Shown: positions 11,245-22,290, counted from the first letter of the stretch. The stretch is DNA of 64,000 nt from Dromiciops gliroides (GCF_019393635.1 NC_057861.1:359892953-359956952); one strand, 5' to 3'. Notes: a model not told the origin generated them from the letters alone. Made by a program: numbers and translations.

Positions 11245-11615
11245 TCCATAATCCAGAGAAGCAACCTAGAACAGCCACCTTTCTGACTCAGCAGTAGCTA
11301 CAGCTACTGGAGATCCAGAAAAGAAAGATATTGCCCCCAAAGTCCCTGGCACTATCAATAGCAGATACCAGTATGGTTTTATTAATGGTAATGGTTTTTT
11401 TTGGTGGGGCAATGAGGGTTAAGTGACTTGCCCAGGGTCACACAGCTAGTGTCAAGTGCCTGACCGGATTTGAACTCAGGTCCTCCTGAATCCAGGACCA
11501 GTGCTTTATCCACTGCACCACCCAGCTGCCCCCAGTAATGAAATTTTAAAAGATGTACAATCATCTCCTTCAACCTAAAAACAACCTGACCATTCCATTT
11601 TACTTGAAAGTGACA
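11245..11615 (+). pseudogene. Y-box binding protein processed pseudogene (YBX1/YBX3-like)
   Basis: From 11309 the plus strand reads GDPEKKDIAPKVPGTI, then NSRYQYGFIN. This matches the start of the Y-box cold-shock domain (family pattern KK-IA-KV-GTV-KWF-N-R--YGFIN-N), with a 9-nt deletion that removes the KWF codons. After the SINE at 11394-11534 the frame resumes as NEILKDV, matching the NDTKEDV segment. Weaker similarity continues to about 11613 (a KYL-S-like stretch). Upstream, an EQPP-like piece may be the N-terminus. Stops and missing residues show it is dead. The family is well supported; the parent (YBX1 or YBX3) is not resolved. Y-box proteins bind mRNA and DNA in the intact state. 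Confidence 0.65.
11394..11534 (-). repeat. Marsupial SINE inside the Y-box pseudogene
   Basis: The reversed core AAGTGACTTGCCCAGGGTCA and the CAGCTGGGTGGTGCAG head (minus strand) are clear. A short duplication GTAATG flanks it (11388-11393 and 11535-11540) and splits the pseudogene codons for the N-D/E pair. Confidence 0.8.
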
Positions 11616-11639
11616 CCTCCTATATATGTTGTTTCCTCC

Positions 11640-11740
11640 ATAAAACTTGAGCTCCTTATGAGCAGACTGTTTTCCTTTTCTATTTGTGTTCCCTGAATTT
11701 AATATTATTTGCATAGAGTAAATGCTTAATAAATTAATTT
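11640..11740 (+). repeat. L2 3' end fragment
   Basis: It has CTTATGAGCAGACTGTTTTC, a TTTGTGTTCCCTGAA block and AGTAAATGCTTAATAAATT, the usual ending of L2 elements. Confidence 0.6.
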
Positions 11741-11743
11741 CCC

Positions 11744-12050
11744 TCTAGGCACGTTGGTGAGCTCTTCTAATCCCAGATATTTGGAGTGGTTGAGGCTACT
11801 GGATTGCCTTAGTACCATAGTTCTGAGCTACAGCAATGATGATGCTGATCAGGTGAGCTCACCAAGTCTGGCACCAATTTGGTAAGCCCCTGGAAGTGGG
11901 CAGTAGTAGCAAGGGAACACCAGGCTTACCAAGGATTTGTGAATACACTCAGGTTAGAAGCTGAGTGGGCCAAAGATTCCTTCCAGACCAGAGGTGAGGT
12001 CAAGTGAGTGGTCACTGCAGTTCCAGAAGTCTAGTACATTATTTCAGTGT
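11744..12050 (+). pseudogene. RN7SL: 7SL (SRP) RNA pseudogene
   Basis: About 305 bp follow the order of 7SL RNA: CTAGGCACGTTGGTGAGC (family GCCGGGCGCGGTGGCGCG), AATCCCAGATATTTGGAG, GAGGCTACTGGATTGCCTTA, ATGATGCTGATCAGGTGAG, GGCACCAATTTGGTAAGCCC, CACCAGGCTTACCAAGGA and GTCACTGCAGTTCCAG. Length matches the ~300-nt parent. The Pol III promoter boxes and the SRP domain are heavily mutated, so it is a dead retrocopy. 7SL normally scaffolds the signal recognition particle. Confidence 0.75.
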
Positions 12051-12119
12051 TTTATATTTATGTATTGTTATGGGCTCCTAGGATTACTGTGCCATGTGCA
12101 CCTTTTCCTTTAAAAAAGT

Positions 12120-12205
12120 TTTTTTGGATATTTTTTATTTAATTTTTTCAGTTCAAAATTCTCTCCCTCCTTCTATACCCTGTCATATGCATTTTATGTA
12201 GTGGG
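12120..12205 (-). repeat. L1 3' UTR scrap
   Basis: TTTTTTATTTAATTTTTTCA followed by AATTCTCTCCCTCCTTCTA matches the plus-strand view of the L1 3' terminus at 57985-58060. Confidence 0.5.
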
Positions 12206-12818
12206 TAAAACAGGGGCTGCTCTTTATCTAATAGCCATGCTGCGTAATACCTGCTTATGTAGGACTTGAGGAACCTGTTACTCACTTTAAAAGGTGGTGG
12301 ACATAGACACAAATTATACACAAGTTTTACTCAGAAGATTTTACAAGAGTTTGTCAGGTAGGAACATGAGTCAAGAAAGAAACTGACCCCTTTCCAGAAA
12401 TAAGCTCAGGGATTTTGGTAGGAGGCAGGGAAATGTGGTAATGCAGCAATAGACTATAAATGACTAAGTAATGACCCCTTAGATGGAGAAACTGAAGAAA
12501 ATACACATTTTTGATTCCTTGTTAGTGCTAACCACTCTCTCCTCCTCAAGCATCTATCTATGTTTGTCTTCCGACTTGTTTGTCCCAGATTATGGAAGGA
12601 TATTATAGAAGGCCTTGTTCAGAGACTGGCATGAAGGCATTGAAGATCTACTGGAGGAATTCTGCCTCTGAAAGTCAGGGTGCAAGGCTCCCAATGTGAA
12701 GCAGTAGGCCTCCTGGAAACCACCTTAGTGATTCTGGTTGAGTGGTAAGAATGACCATGAAATTACTTCCAGAGAAAAATAAAGATGTTACAGAATAGGT
12801 TTAAGAAGAGTACAAAGA
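12206..12818. other. No recognised feature
   Basis: No convincing open frame or repeat. A short frame near 12600 has no family match that I recognise. Confidence 0.4.
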
Positions 12819-15650
12819 GGAGCCAAGTAGAAGATTGGGGTAGCCATCCAAGTGAACTCTCCCAACATTCTCTTTCAAACAACTTTAAAATAATACCTCA
12901 AATCAAATTTTGGAGTGTCAAAGGCAACAAAAGGTGGGTACGAGACATTTTTCTAGCCTAAAAAAACTTAGATGGTCAGCAGAAGTCTGTGTCACCAGGG
13001 TGGGGACCTGTACAGAGCCCACACAACTCTGTGATGGCAACAGGGGCTGCAGCAACAGTTTCAGGAGTTCTCAACCCAGAGATGGTAAAGGGGGGATGGT
13101 TCGGAAAGAGATTTTAGGCCACCCTTTGCTGACACTGGGTACAGCTGGCAACGATTGGCAACGCTGTTGCCCATATGTAGTTCTGGGTCATAGTTCCGGA
13201 GCACAGAGGAGTTCTCATGGTTGGTTAATAGGAAGCAGGGCCCTGGTTATAGTTCCAAAGCAAAGAAGAGTCCGTGTAACTCCTAAGAACTTTTTCATTA
13301 TTAGGTAGTTAAAAGGAGTTTACAAAGATAGAGGGCATGGTTGTGAGTCAATTATGATGGAATGCTCTCCAAAAAAATATGAATGGGTGAGAAAGAGGAA
13401 TGCATTGGGAGAAGGGGGAAGGGAGAGGTAGAATGGAGAAATTTTTCTCATAAAACAACATGCAAAAAGAAGAATTTTTACAACAGAGGAGAAAATGGGG
13501 GTGGGGCATGACAGGCAAGGCTTAAACCTCACTCTTATTACAATTGGTTTAAAGAGGGAAGACTATATATACACATTCAGTTGTGTAAAGTAATGTAACT
13601 TAGAAAAAGGAGGGTAAAGAGATAATAAAAAAGAGGGCCGATTAAGGGAGAGAGTGGTTAGAAGCAAAATAGGCTTTTGAGGAGGGACAGAGAAATGGAC
13701 TGGAGAGTGTCAACCTGAAAATTATTAAAACAATCAATAGAACAAAATTAAGGTCTTTAATCAAAACAGAGGAGTTATAACTCACACAACCTCCATAGTA
13801 GATGCTAGGAGCATAAAAAGTGTGAGATTGAAAACTGAGTGTATATAGGAACAAACAACAACAACAAAACAGAGCAGGGGGGAAATCTCCCTCTGGGGTT
13901 GATTACCTTATGTTTCACCTATTAATTTCCTTTATATAATAAACTGAGAGTAATGAGATTATCTTTAGGAGATCTCCAAAGTAATCAGAGGCTAGAATTT
14001 GACAAAGTATGGTCAGCCCCAGGCCATTCATTGTTCTGAGGAAATGAAACTGAAAGAAGTCTGTCAGTTCTCAGATAATTGTTTGTCAAGGGAAATACAT
14101 AGTTTGTAATCATAACTATTAATGTGAATGGGATGAGCTCACCCATAAAACAAAAGCAGATAGAAGAATGTATTAGGAATTAGAATCCAACAATATGTTC
14201 CTTACGAAACACACTTAAGGGGCAACTAGGTGGCACAGTGGATAGAGCACCGGCCCTGGAGTCAGGAGGACCTTAGTTCAAATCCAGCCTCAGACACTTA
14301 ACACTTACTAGCTGTGTGACCCTGGGCAAGTCACTTAACCCCAATTGCCTCACTTAAAAAAAACAAAAACAAAAACAAACAAGCAAACAAAAAAACAAAA
14401 CACACTTAAACAGAAAGACACATAGAGTTTAAATAAATGGCTAGAGCAGAATCTAATATGCTTTAACTGAAGTAAAAAAAAAAGGCAGGGGCAATGATCA
14501 CAATCTCAGACAAAGCAAAAGCAAAAATAAACCTAAGTAAAAGAGATAATCAAGGAAACTATATTATGCTGAAACATACCATAGACAATGAAATAATATC
14601 AAACATTTCTATAGCAAATTTCTCTCAGAAAGGCCTCATTTCTCAAATGTATACATACTCTGGATAAAGCTAAGTCAAATTTATAAAAATGAGACATTTC
14701 CCAATCGATACTCAAAAGATGTAAAGAGGATATTTTCAGAAGAAATCAAAGCTATGTATAGTCATATGAAAAAATACTTTAAATTTCTATTGATTGATCA
14801 GAGAAATTCAATTTAAGACAACTATGAGGTACCACTTCAAATCTATCAAAAATGACAAAAGCTGGAGGAGATGAGGGGAAAGATAGGTACACTAATAAAC
14901 TATTGGTATAGTGAACTGGTCCAACTAATTAAGAACAATTTAGGAGTATGCCCAGAGGCTATAAAACTGTGCATACCCTTTGACCAGCAATACTACTACT
15001 AGAACAGTATCCCAATGAGATCAAAGGAAAAGGACCCATATGTACAAAAATAATTATAGGAGCTCTTTTTTTGTTGTGGCAAAGAATTGGAAATTGACAG
15101 TCGATTGGGGAATTGCTAAATTGCTTGTCAATTGGGGAATCACTAAACAAGTTGTGGTATATGATTGTAATGGAGTTCTATTATCCTATAAGAAATGACA
15201 AGGGTGGTGGTTCAGAAAAGGATGGTAAGACTGAAAAAAAGATGAACTGATGCAAAGTGATGTGAGAAGAATGTGGAGATCATTGTGCACACTAACAGCA
15301 ATCTTGTAATAGTGATCAACTGTGAAAAACTTTGCCACTTGGATCCAAGCCAGTTCCAAATAACTCATGATGAAAAAAATGTCATGCAACACAAGAGAGA
15401 AAACTGATGAATTTTGAGTGCAAATTGAAGTATAATTTTCTCACTTTCTTTTTTCTTTTTTAAAAAAATATGCTTAAACATTGAAATATGTTTTACATGA
15501 TTTCACATGTATAATTGATGTCATATTGCTTGTCTTCTAAGTGGGTGGAGGAGGGAGTGGGAGAGGGCTAGAAAATTTGGAATTCAGAAATTTTAAAGAA
15601 AAGAATGTTAAAACAATAAATTAAAAAGTTAAAAAATAAAATTAATAATT
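12819..15650 (+). mobile_element. L1 derivative lacking ORF1 and the reverse transcriptase
   Basis: Order on the plus strand: a GAGCCAAGTAGAAGA 5' start; a 5' UTR-like segment to about 13310 that holds a 132-codon open frame without known domains; a purine-rich inter-ORF-like tract (13310-13900); the ORF2 start with an endonuclease-like TINVNGMSSPIKQKQ reading near 14120; then, at about 14600, an abrupt jump to the ORF2 C-terminus; the 3' UTR with GGGTGGAGGAGGGAGTGGGA; and an A-rich end. ORF1 and the whole reverse transcriptase are absent. A SINE interrupts the endonuclease segment. It cannot encode a functional element. Confidence 0.65.
14219..14397 (+). repeat. Marsupial SINE in L1 endonuclease region
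   Basis: A full-length, well-preserved copy with a long A/C-rich tail. It is flanked by a perfect 12-bp duplication AAACACACTTAA (14207-14218 and 14398-14409). Confidence 0.9.
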
Positions 15651-16490
15651 TGGCCTAAGGAAGGGGATGGGAAGGCAAAGGCTGTTTTTGTTCTATCTCC
15701 AGTTTCATGTACATATTACCCACTTTTAATTTGTTGTTTAAATTTTATTGAATTATATTAAAATTCTATGATTCTAGTTGTTAGATTTAATCTTTGATTC
15801 TCATTGGTACTAACCTGTCATATCCTTCTAATAAGCCATTGTCTACTTAGCTCCACTTATTTGATGACTTTTTTGTTGATGTGTTTGAAAGTTGTTCAAT
15901 CATTAAATGCATAGGGAACCAGAGTTCTATTCTAAACAATAACAAATAGTTGTTTTATATTGTTTCATTTTTTTTCAAATAATCTATTATAATAGCCTCA
16001 CATTGTTCTTTCTACTAACCAGCTTCATCAGGAATAAGGCTTGTGATGTAAGTGGGGAGATTGGATATGAAGTGAATTTTCATTTTCTCCTCATTGTTTT
16101 TAACACTAATTGAGTGCTGCTTGCCTCCCCTGTCAACATTGGCTCTGCTCACAAGAACAGTCCTTTACCTCATTTGTTTTCAGTCAGTTAATGATAGTCT
16201 TCTCTCTCCTGGAGTGACTAACTCTGGCCCACACTGTCTGTACTGGCAGACATCATTCAGTAGGCAAGCTGCCCTGTTCTCCTATATAAATGCTTCTTAA
16301 TGTATGAAATTCATAGATGATGGAAGTTTAATTCATGGTCACACTATTGGGCTACTGATTTTTCAGATCTCCTTGGAGCTACTCATCGACTGAGTTCATA
16401 ATAGAAGCTGTTGATAGATGTAGATTTTATCCATGTTTTGTTTGGTTTTGTTTGTGGGTTTTTTTTTTTTGTGAACATTGGTACCCATGT
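15651..16490. other. No recognised feature
   Basis: AT-rich. The 68-codon frame at 16094-16300 has no recognisable domain. Confidence 0.4.
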
Positions 16491-16558
16491 TTTTTTTTTG
16501 TTTGTTTTGATCAGTCATCAAAATAAGTGAGATGACTGATCAAAACAAAAAAAAAGGT
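16491..16558. repeat. Perfect inverted repeat with T/A-run shoulders
   Basis: The arm TTTGTTTTGATCAGTCATC (16501-16519) is mirrored as its exact reverse complement at 16531-16549 around an 11-base spacer. A T-run lies outside the left arm and an A-run outside the right arm, so the pairing continues beyond one mismatch. Confidence 0.9.
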
Positions 16559-16639
16559 AGTTGATTGTGTTTGGGTGGTTATTTCTGTTTTAATTCTTGT
16601 GACTGCCATTTTCCTTAAGGGTCCTCCCTCATAATGTAA

Positions 16640-16910
16640 AAAGAAAACTACTAAGAATAAATAGCATTTAAATGACACTTTAAGTTTCACAAAGCATTTT
16701 ACATATGTTGTATCATTTGATCCTTGCAGCAGTTCTATGATATAATTATCCCAATTTTATAGGTGAGGAAACTGAGGCTGAGAAAAATTAAATGACTTCT
16801 ACAGTCATACAGCTAGTAAATGTCTGAGGCAGGATTCAAATTCAAATCCTCTTGACTCCAAATCCAAAACCTTCTCCAGTGTGTCACCTAGCTACTTCTG
16901 ATTCTAAAAT
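16640..16910 (-). repeat. Ther/MIR-like SINE
   Basis: It has AAAGCATTTTACATATGTTG, TCATTTGATCCTTGCAGCAG, TATAGGTGAGGAAACTGAGG and an AATGACTTCTACAGTCATAC core, ending at a TCACCTAGCTACTTC head (reversed). The order matches copies at 43795-44035 and 62600-62830. Confidence 0.65.
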
Positions 16911-17883
16911 ATTATGAATTAACCCAGAGAACAAAAAATGTGAAGACAAGAAAGGTTTATCACTTTTTTCAGGCTCTTAAACACTACCTGCATTAATGAA
17001 GAGGTAGCCATAAGCAAAATCCAGAAAAACATTCCTAAAAGAAAGGTACAGACCTATCAACATAGCATTGTCTTCGAGTTTATTTATTTCAGGCTATATA
17101 ATACATCTATTCCAATAAGCTTTAAAGCCAAGAGTTCTTAAGTACTTTGGTTGACTGGTGCTTAATTAAAATAATATGGTATTTTCCTCTGGAGAACAAT
17201 TCTATATCTTTGGTCTGAAACATAATTTTTATAACAATGAAATGTTACAAGTGCTGTATTTGGCATTCATAAACACAGGACTCCCAGAGTCTCCATGTGA
17301 TGGTTGCCAGCTCAATTCCTCTATCTTTCTGTAACAAACTTAACTAAGAGGTGAAATTTTGCTTCACAGATGTGGATTATCATGGTTTTTTATAATTCAT
17401 ATTATTGTTAATATTAAAGTTCATACAAACCTAACTCATTCTTACAGTAAGATTCCAGTTGCCCAAAATCACTTACAAAAGCCCATTGTTTAGTGAAAAA
17501 TTAGTGAAACAATAAGGGTAGAAGTACCATCTTCTGCATGAAATCAGAGAAGATTCTCCCTCTGTAGGATGGTCAATGATTGGGTATAAACTACTCTAAT
17601 CATTGAAATAAGTGCGTTACTTTGATAAGCCCCCTATTTCCATAGTGTCTTATGATCCTCGGCCAGAACTGTACAATTATTTATCTTTTTGGCATCAATT
17701 CTTATGTTTCTTTCTACTAAACATAACAACTGCATCAATGAGTTGTGAGATGTATTTGTGTGTATGTGTGGGTCAGTGGGTGTTTCATCTTATGCAGACA
17801 CACAGGCACACACACAGTTTATTAAGTAGCAGAACACCTGGTGTGGTGTCCAGAATCGTTTCTGTCTCTCTCTGTGTCTCTCT
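16911..17883. other. No recognised feature
   Basis: Mixed AT-rich sequence with a short CA/TG-rich patch near 17755-17815. No gene is supported. Confidence 0.4.
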
Positions 17884-18098
17884 ATTGTTTTCATGTATAA
17901 AATGACCTAATATGGAATGTTTTAATAATTATACATGTATAACCTAAATCAAACTGCTTGTAATCTCAGAGAGAGAGGAGGGGTGGGAGGGTGGCATAGA
18001 AATTGGAACTCAAAACAAAACAAAAAAGAATGTTAAAATTGTTTTTATGTATAATTGGGGAAAATGAAATATTATTTTAAAAATAAATTCAATACCCA
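17884..18098 (+). repeat. L1/HAL1 3' end
   Basis: ATACATGTATAACCTAAATC, a GAGAGGAGGGGTGGGAGGG tract, a TTGGAACTCAAAACA motif, GAATGTTAAAATTG and an A-rich terminus give the standard marsupial L1 3' end. Confidence 0.75.
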
Positions 18099-19590
18099 AA
18101 TTAGAATAGACAAGAAGTACAAACTCAGTAGTTTAATAATCATCATAAAAATAAGTTTTCATTTTTGTTACTGTACTAATAAGGAACCATGACAATAGTA
18201 GTCAAAGTGGATTTATGTAATTTTTCAGGAGGACATATCATTTTTATTTTAATTGTAGTTTTTTAGAAATGGGGCTATTAAGGTTAAATTGTATAATAGT
18301 CTCTTATCTGATAATTGTTAAGATTTTATTGACATAATTTATATTAGCAAGTGTCAAATTGAAAAAGACATAATTGGAAAAAATATAATTAGTTCCCTTG
18401 GAAATGTTGGTTTTAAATGAAAATATTTTGTGTGTGTTAAAAGATATAATTGCAATTTTAATGCCTCCAAGTTAAATTGTGGGACTCATTCTTCTTAAAA
18501 CATGTATTTTCATAGATGACAGATTAGTACATTATAAAGTTTCTACCTTTTGTATGAATAAGATAGAATAGTTTTGAATATTAAACTAATTTCTCTAGGA
18601 AACATTTTTTACAATCTGCTTGACAAAGCAGATTGTGAAGTTACTTAAATGACTCACTAAACAATGAGCGATTTAGTTCTTTTATGTATTTTTACTTCTG
18701 AAAATTATTTAATTGGAAAAGAAGATAAAGCAAAGATAATGTAAATTCTGCAAAAGTGCTGCATTACACATACATATTAAAGGTTGAAGCTGCAGTTAAA
18801 GAACATGTATTTAGATGGTTCACTTATGCTGAGAACCATGCTTTACGTTTTGACTTAAAATATTGTTATGTGGAAAATCAGTATTACTCTTCCAATTATG
18901 TGCACATTGTACTATTAGATCATAAATACAAATACTTGAATGCTTTATTTAAATATTTTTATGCACACTAATGCTGCAAATCTATAAAATAAATTTTATA
19001 CAAATACAAAATGCAATAGTTGTAGAACCATATTTTGAATGCTAATTCAAGTCTTTAAAATGTTGACTTTCAAATTTTTGCCACTTAAACTATTTATATC
19101 TTAACATGTCTGAGTGTAAAACATAATAAATTTTCTGTTTTATTATGCAATATAAAAAAAAAGAAGACAGTTCACATCCAGGCCCTGCTGCTATATTCAC
19201 TGATAACCAATTGTGGAGGTTTCTCCAAAACAACCATACCTATCTATCTTTATCTTTTAGTTTTCTACCCCTTCCCTCTATTATGCAAACTCACAACCTC
19301 CCCTTCTCTGAGCCTGGCATACATTTTTCAGGGCACTTATAACCCAAATTAACTACTACTCAGCACAGCTATCCTTCTGTTATCAGGACAATTCTGCCTC
19401 CACTCTACCTTAACCCAGGTCTCCTTATTGCTATAGTAACCCCTCAGAGTCTAGCACTTTGTTGAATGACTGAGTCCTTGCCTCCCCTCTTTTCATTTTG
19501 GATGGGATTGTATAAGTCACCCAGGATAAGCTGACATGGATGTATTTGAAAAATGAGGCTTTTAGCATAGAAATTTTATGTATTTTTTAT
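18099..19590. other. Repeat-free AT-rich stretch
   Basis: About 1.5 kb with no repeat that I recognise, many TAATT-type words and a short hairpin at 18611-18636. Low repeat load could reflect constraint, but the sequence alone does not show it. Open frames at 18756-18971 and 19145-19342 have no known domain. Confidence 0.4.
18611..18636. repeat. Short perfect hairpin
   Basis: ACAATCTGCTT (18611-18621) and AAGCAGATTGT (18626-18636) are perfect reverse complements around a GACA loop. Confidence 0.9.
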
Positions 19591-21310
19591 GTATTTTTTT
19601 TACCAGTTTCCTGTTTTCCTTCTAATTTTAGATATATTTGTTTGGTTTCAAAATCTTTTTAAGGGGGCAGCTAGGTGGCACAGTGGATAGAGCACCAGCC
19701 CTGGAGTCAAGAGGACCTGAGTTCAAATCCAGCCTCAGACACTTGACACTTACTTGCTGTGTGACCCTGGGCAAGTCACTTAACCCTCATTGCCCAGCAA
19801 AAAAAAAAGCTATTTAATTTCATGTAATCAAAATCATCCTGATTGTGGCAACACAGTATTTAAATGGTTTCTTGCTAACTGCTTGAAGTATTTTCCATTT
19901 GAAGTGGGAGCTCTCGAATTTAGCTATAATATTCCTGGGAGTTTTCATTTTGGGATTTCTTTTAGGTGGCTATCAGTGGATTTTTTTATTTGTATTTTAC
20001 CTTTTGCTTTTAGGATATCAAGGTAGTTTTCTTTGATATTTCTTGAAATACAATATCTGCACTCTTTCTTTGATCATGGTTTTTAGGTAGCATAATAATT
20101 CTTAAATGATCTCTCCTTGATCTATTTTCCAGTTCAATTTATTCCCCAATGAGACATTTCATGTTTTATTCTACTTTTTCATTCTTTGACTTTGTTTTAT
20201 TAGTTTCCACTTCACCAATTCTCATTTTTAAGGGATTATTTTCAGTGAGCTTTTGTACCTCTTTTTCCATTTGGTCAATTTAAGGTATTTGAGAAGGAAA
20301 TAATCTCTTCAGTTCTGGTTTTCTTTCTAAAAATATTTCAAACACCTCTTCTTGATTATTGAACATCCATCTTTTTTTCTCATGTATAGGTAGGCTGAGA
20401 TTAGCAAGGTAGGTTACCTTGACTGTATACACAGCTTCATTGCTTTTCTGAACACATAATTTCTTATATATTCTGGTTGATACAAAATAATCTTGTGTTT
20501 TCAGATGTCTTTTCCTTTATATTTGAAGGTCATTCTCCTGATTGCTTCTAAACCTTGTTTATAAACTGGTTTGTTAAGTTTTGCATTTGCATTATTTCTA
20601 GTTCTTTCAAATACATTTCATTTTCTACATTCAGAAGTTCTGGGCAGTTCTCTTTTATTATTTCCTGAGTTGTTATGTTAAAGATTTTTGTCCTGTTGGG
20701 CTCTTCTATGATCCTTTGGATATTTATATACATCCTGTAATTAAGGTCAGTATCTTTGTTAATTTCGGTATTTTTTTCCTCTGATTTTCCCCTATTCACT
20801 TTCTGACTCTGCCCCCTCCAATGTTGGTTTCTTTAGGGACTAGGTCTCAAAGCATCTCTGTCCTCTCCTACATTGGCCAATAATAGGTCTCTGCCCCAAA
20901 TGATTTTTAGGTGGCCAGAATTTGTCCAAGCTAGATTCTGTGTTCTTTCCCTCAGGTTAGTGGAGTACTGAACAGCCCCCTAAAAACATGGTGCCCTCTC
21001 CTCGAGTCCTATCTTTTTACTTTTTCACTGGCTTTGCTGAGCTGTTACCTTGGAGATTATTTGCCCCAGCAGGTCTTTGCTCAGGCCTCACAAGCTATTT
21101 GTCTCTGCCAGGGCAATCTTCCACAGCTGAGAGACAGGGTTTTCACATAGCTGGAAAGAGGGAGGGGAGTGACCCAGTCATGGGATTGAATTTCGTTGTA
21201 CAGCTACATTGGATCCTTGGGTCTTTTAGTGCAAAACCTTCCCAGTGTTGGCATTGTGTGAAGCATGGAAGAGGGCTGAATGAACTCAAGGCCAGTGAGT
21301 GATAGTTCAT
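19591..21310 (-). mobile_element. Rearranged L1: 5' UTR, ORF1 and an ORF2 scrap
   Basis: Reading leftward on the minus strand: a GC-richer 5' UTR-like part (about 21310-20800); an ORF1-like part (20800-19855), including an ENRSRRDHLRII reading that is typical of the L1 ORF1 RNA-binding region and a coiled-coil-like run; then a direct jump to an ORF2 C-terminal piece. An 83-codon frame at 20548-20799 (EEPNRTKIFNITTQEIIKEN) looks ORF1-related. Many stops are present. Most of ORF2 is deleted. A SINE interrupts the ORF2 scrap. Confidence 0.6.
19659..19811 (+). repeat. Marsupial SINE, well preserved
   Basis: GGGGGCAGCTAGGTGGCACA start, TGAGTTCAAATCCAGCCTCA and the TGACCCTGGGCAAGTCACTT core, then an A-tail. 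Confidence 0.9.
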
Positions 21311-21475
21311 GGGTTTTTTTTTTTTAATCTTCCTTTGGATTCTGGGTATCATAGGCCATAGAGCCAGATGGAATTATTTTATTTTGGTGCATAATTTCTG
21401 TTTTGAGAAGTCCTAGAGAGTAGGGAAATAGTCTAGTTCTCCATCTTGTTTCTTATGTGACCAGGATGCTATCTT

Positions 21476-21630
21476 TTTTTTTTTTTTTTTTTTAGTGAGG
21501 CAATTGGGGTTAAGTGACTTGCCCAGGGTCATACAGCTAGTAAGTATTAAGGGTCTGAGGCCGGATTTGAACTCAGGTACTCCTGACTCCAGGGCCAGTG
21601 CTCTATCCACTGCGCCACCTAGCTGCCCCC
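21476..21630 (-). repeat. Marsupial SINE with 13-bp duplication
   Basis: A T-run (the A-tail reversed) precedes the reversed core and head. The duplication AGGATGCTATCTT is at 21463-21475 and 21631-21643. Confidence 0.9.
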
Positions 21631-21769
21631 AGGATGCTATCTTAATTCCTTTGATTTCTATTTTTGTGTCAGTTTTTAAATGTATACAATTATTACTACA
21701 TGCATATAATTTACAATTAAGAAAATGTGTAGAGATGAGAATGAGTGCTTCTTAATTTTCTTCTCATAG

Positions 21770-21960
21770 AAATACATTATTGAAAACTTTGGAGACTACT
21801 GTTTTAAAGAGTCTCCTTGGCATTGAGAGGTTAAATAACTCACTTAGGGTCACATAGCCATTATGTGTCAGATGCAAGACTTGAATCCATGTTTTTTGCC
21901 CCTACACCAAACCTCTATCAACTACATGATACTACCTCTTTATTACTGTGCTACTGTTTT
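21770..21960 (-). repeat. MIR-like fragment
   Basis: It keeps GAGAGGTTAAATAACTCACT, AGGGTCACATAGCCATTATG and a CTTGAATCCATG block. Confidence 0.5.
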
Positions 21961-22018
21961 AATTTGCTTTCAAGATGGGGTGCTAGGAGTAGAAAATTAT
22001 TGAAAAGTCAGTGGTATT

Positions 22019-22022
22019 CACA

Positions 22023-22060
<38 letters not shown>

Positions 22061-22151
22061 TGTGTGTGTGTGTGTATATACATATATATACACTTATACA
22101 TGTATATGAATATGCATGTGTATATGTATATGTATATGCATATATATATAA
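22019..22151. repeat. Compound (CA)n-(TG)n-(TA)n microsatellite
   Basis: A CA tract (22027-22057) is followed at once by a TG tract (22060-22075) and then TATA/TATG-rich repeats. The CA and TG tracts are self-complementary. Confidence 0.95.
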
Positions 22152-22174
22152 TGTTTTAAAGATTCTATTTTCAC

Positions 22175-22290
22175 ATACATACCATGATGATTCATAGATA
22201 CATAGCTAGTAAATAGTAGCACCAGAACTTGAACTCACATCTTTTGATTCCAAGTCCAGTATACTTTCCATGACATAGTTCTGTCACTAA
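22175..22290 (-). repeat. MIR-like fragment
   Basis: ACATAGCTAGTAAATAGTAG and a TTGAACTCACATCTTTTGAT block mark a diverged CORE-SINE end. Confidence 0.45.

Noticed and set aside
12910..13308. 132-codon open frame on the plus strand
   Set aside because: It lies in the L1 5' UTR-like segment and matches nothing I recognise. It is treated as part of the element.
20548..20799. 83-codon frame with an acidic/basic mix
   Set aside because: Likely an L1 ORF1 remnant, given EIIKEN-type sequence and its position between L1 5' UTR and ORF1, not a host gene.
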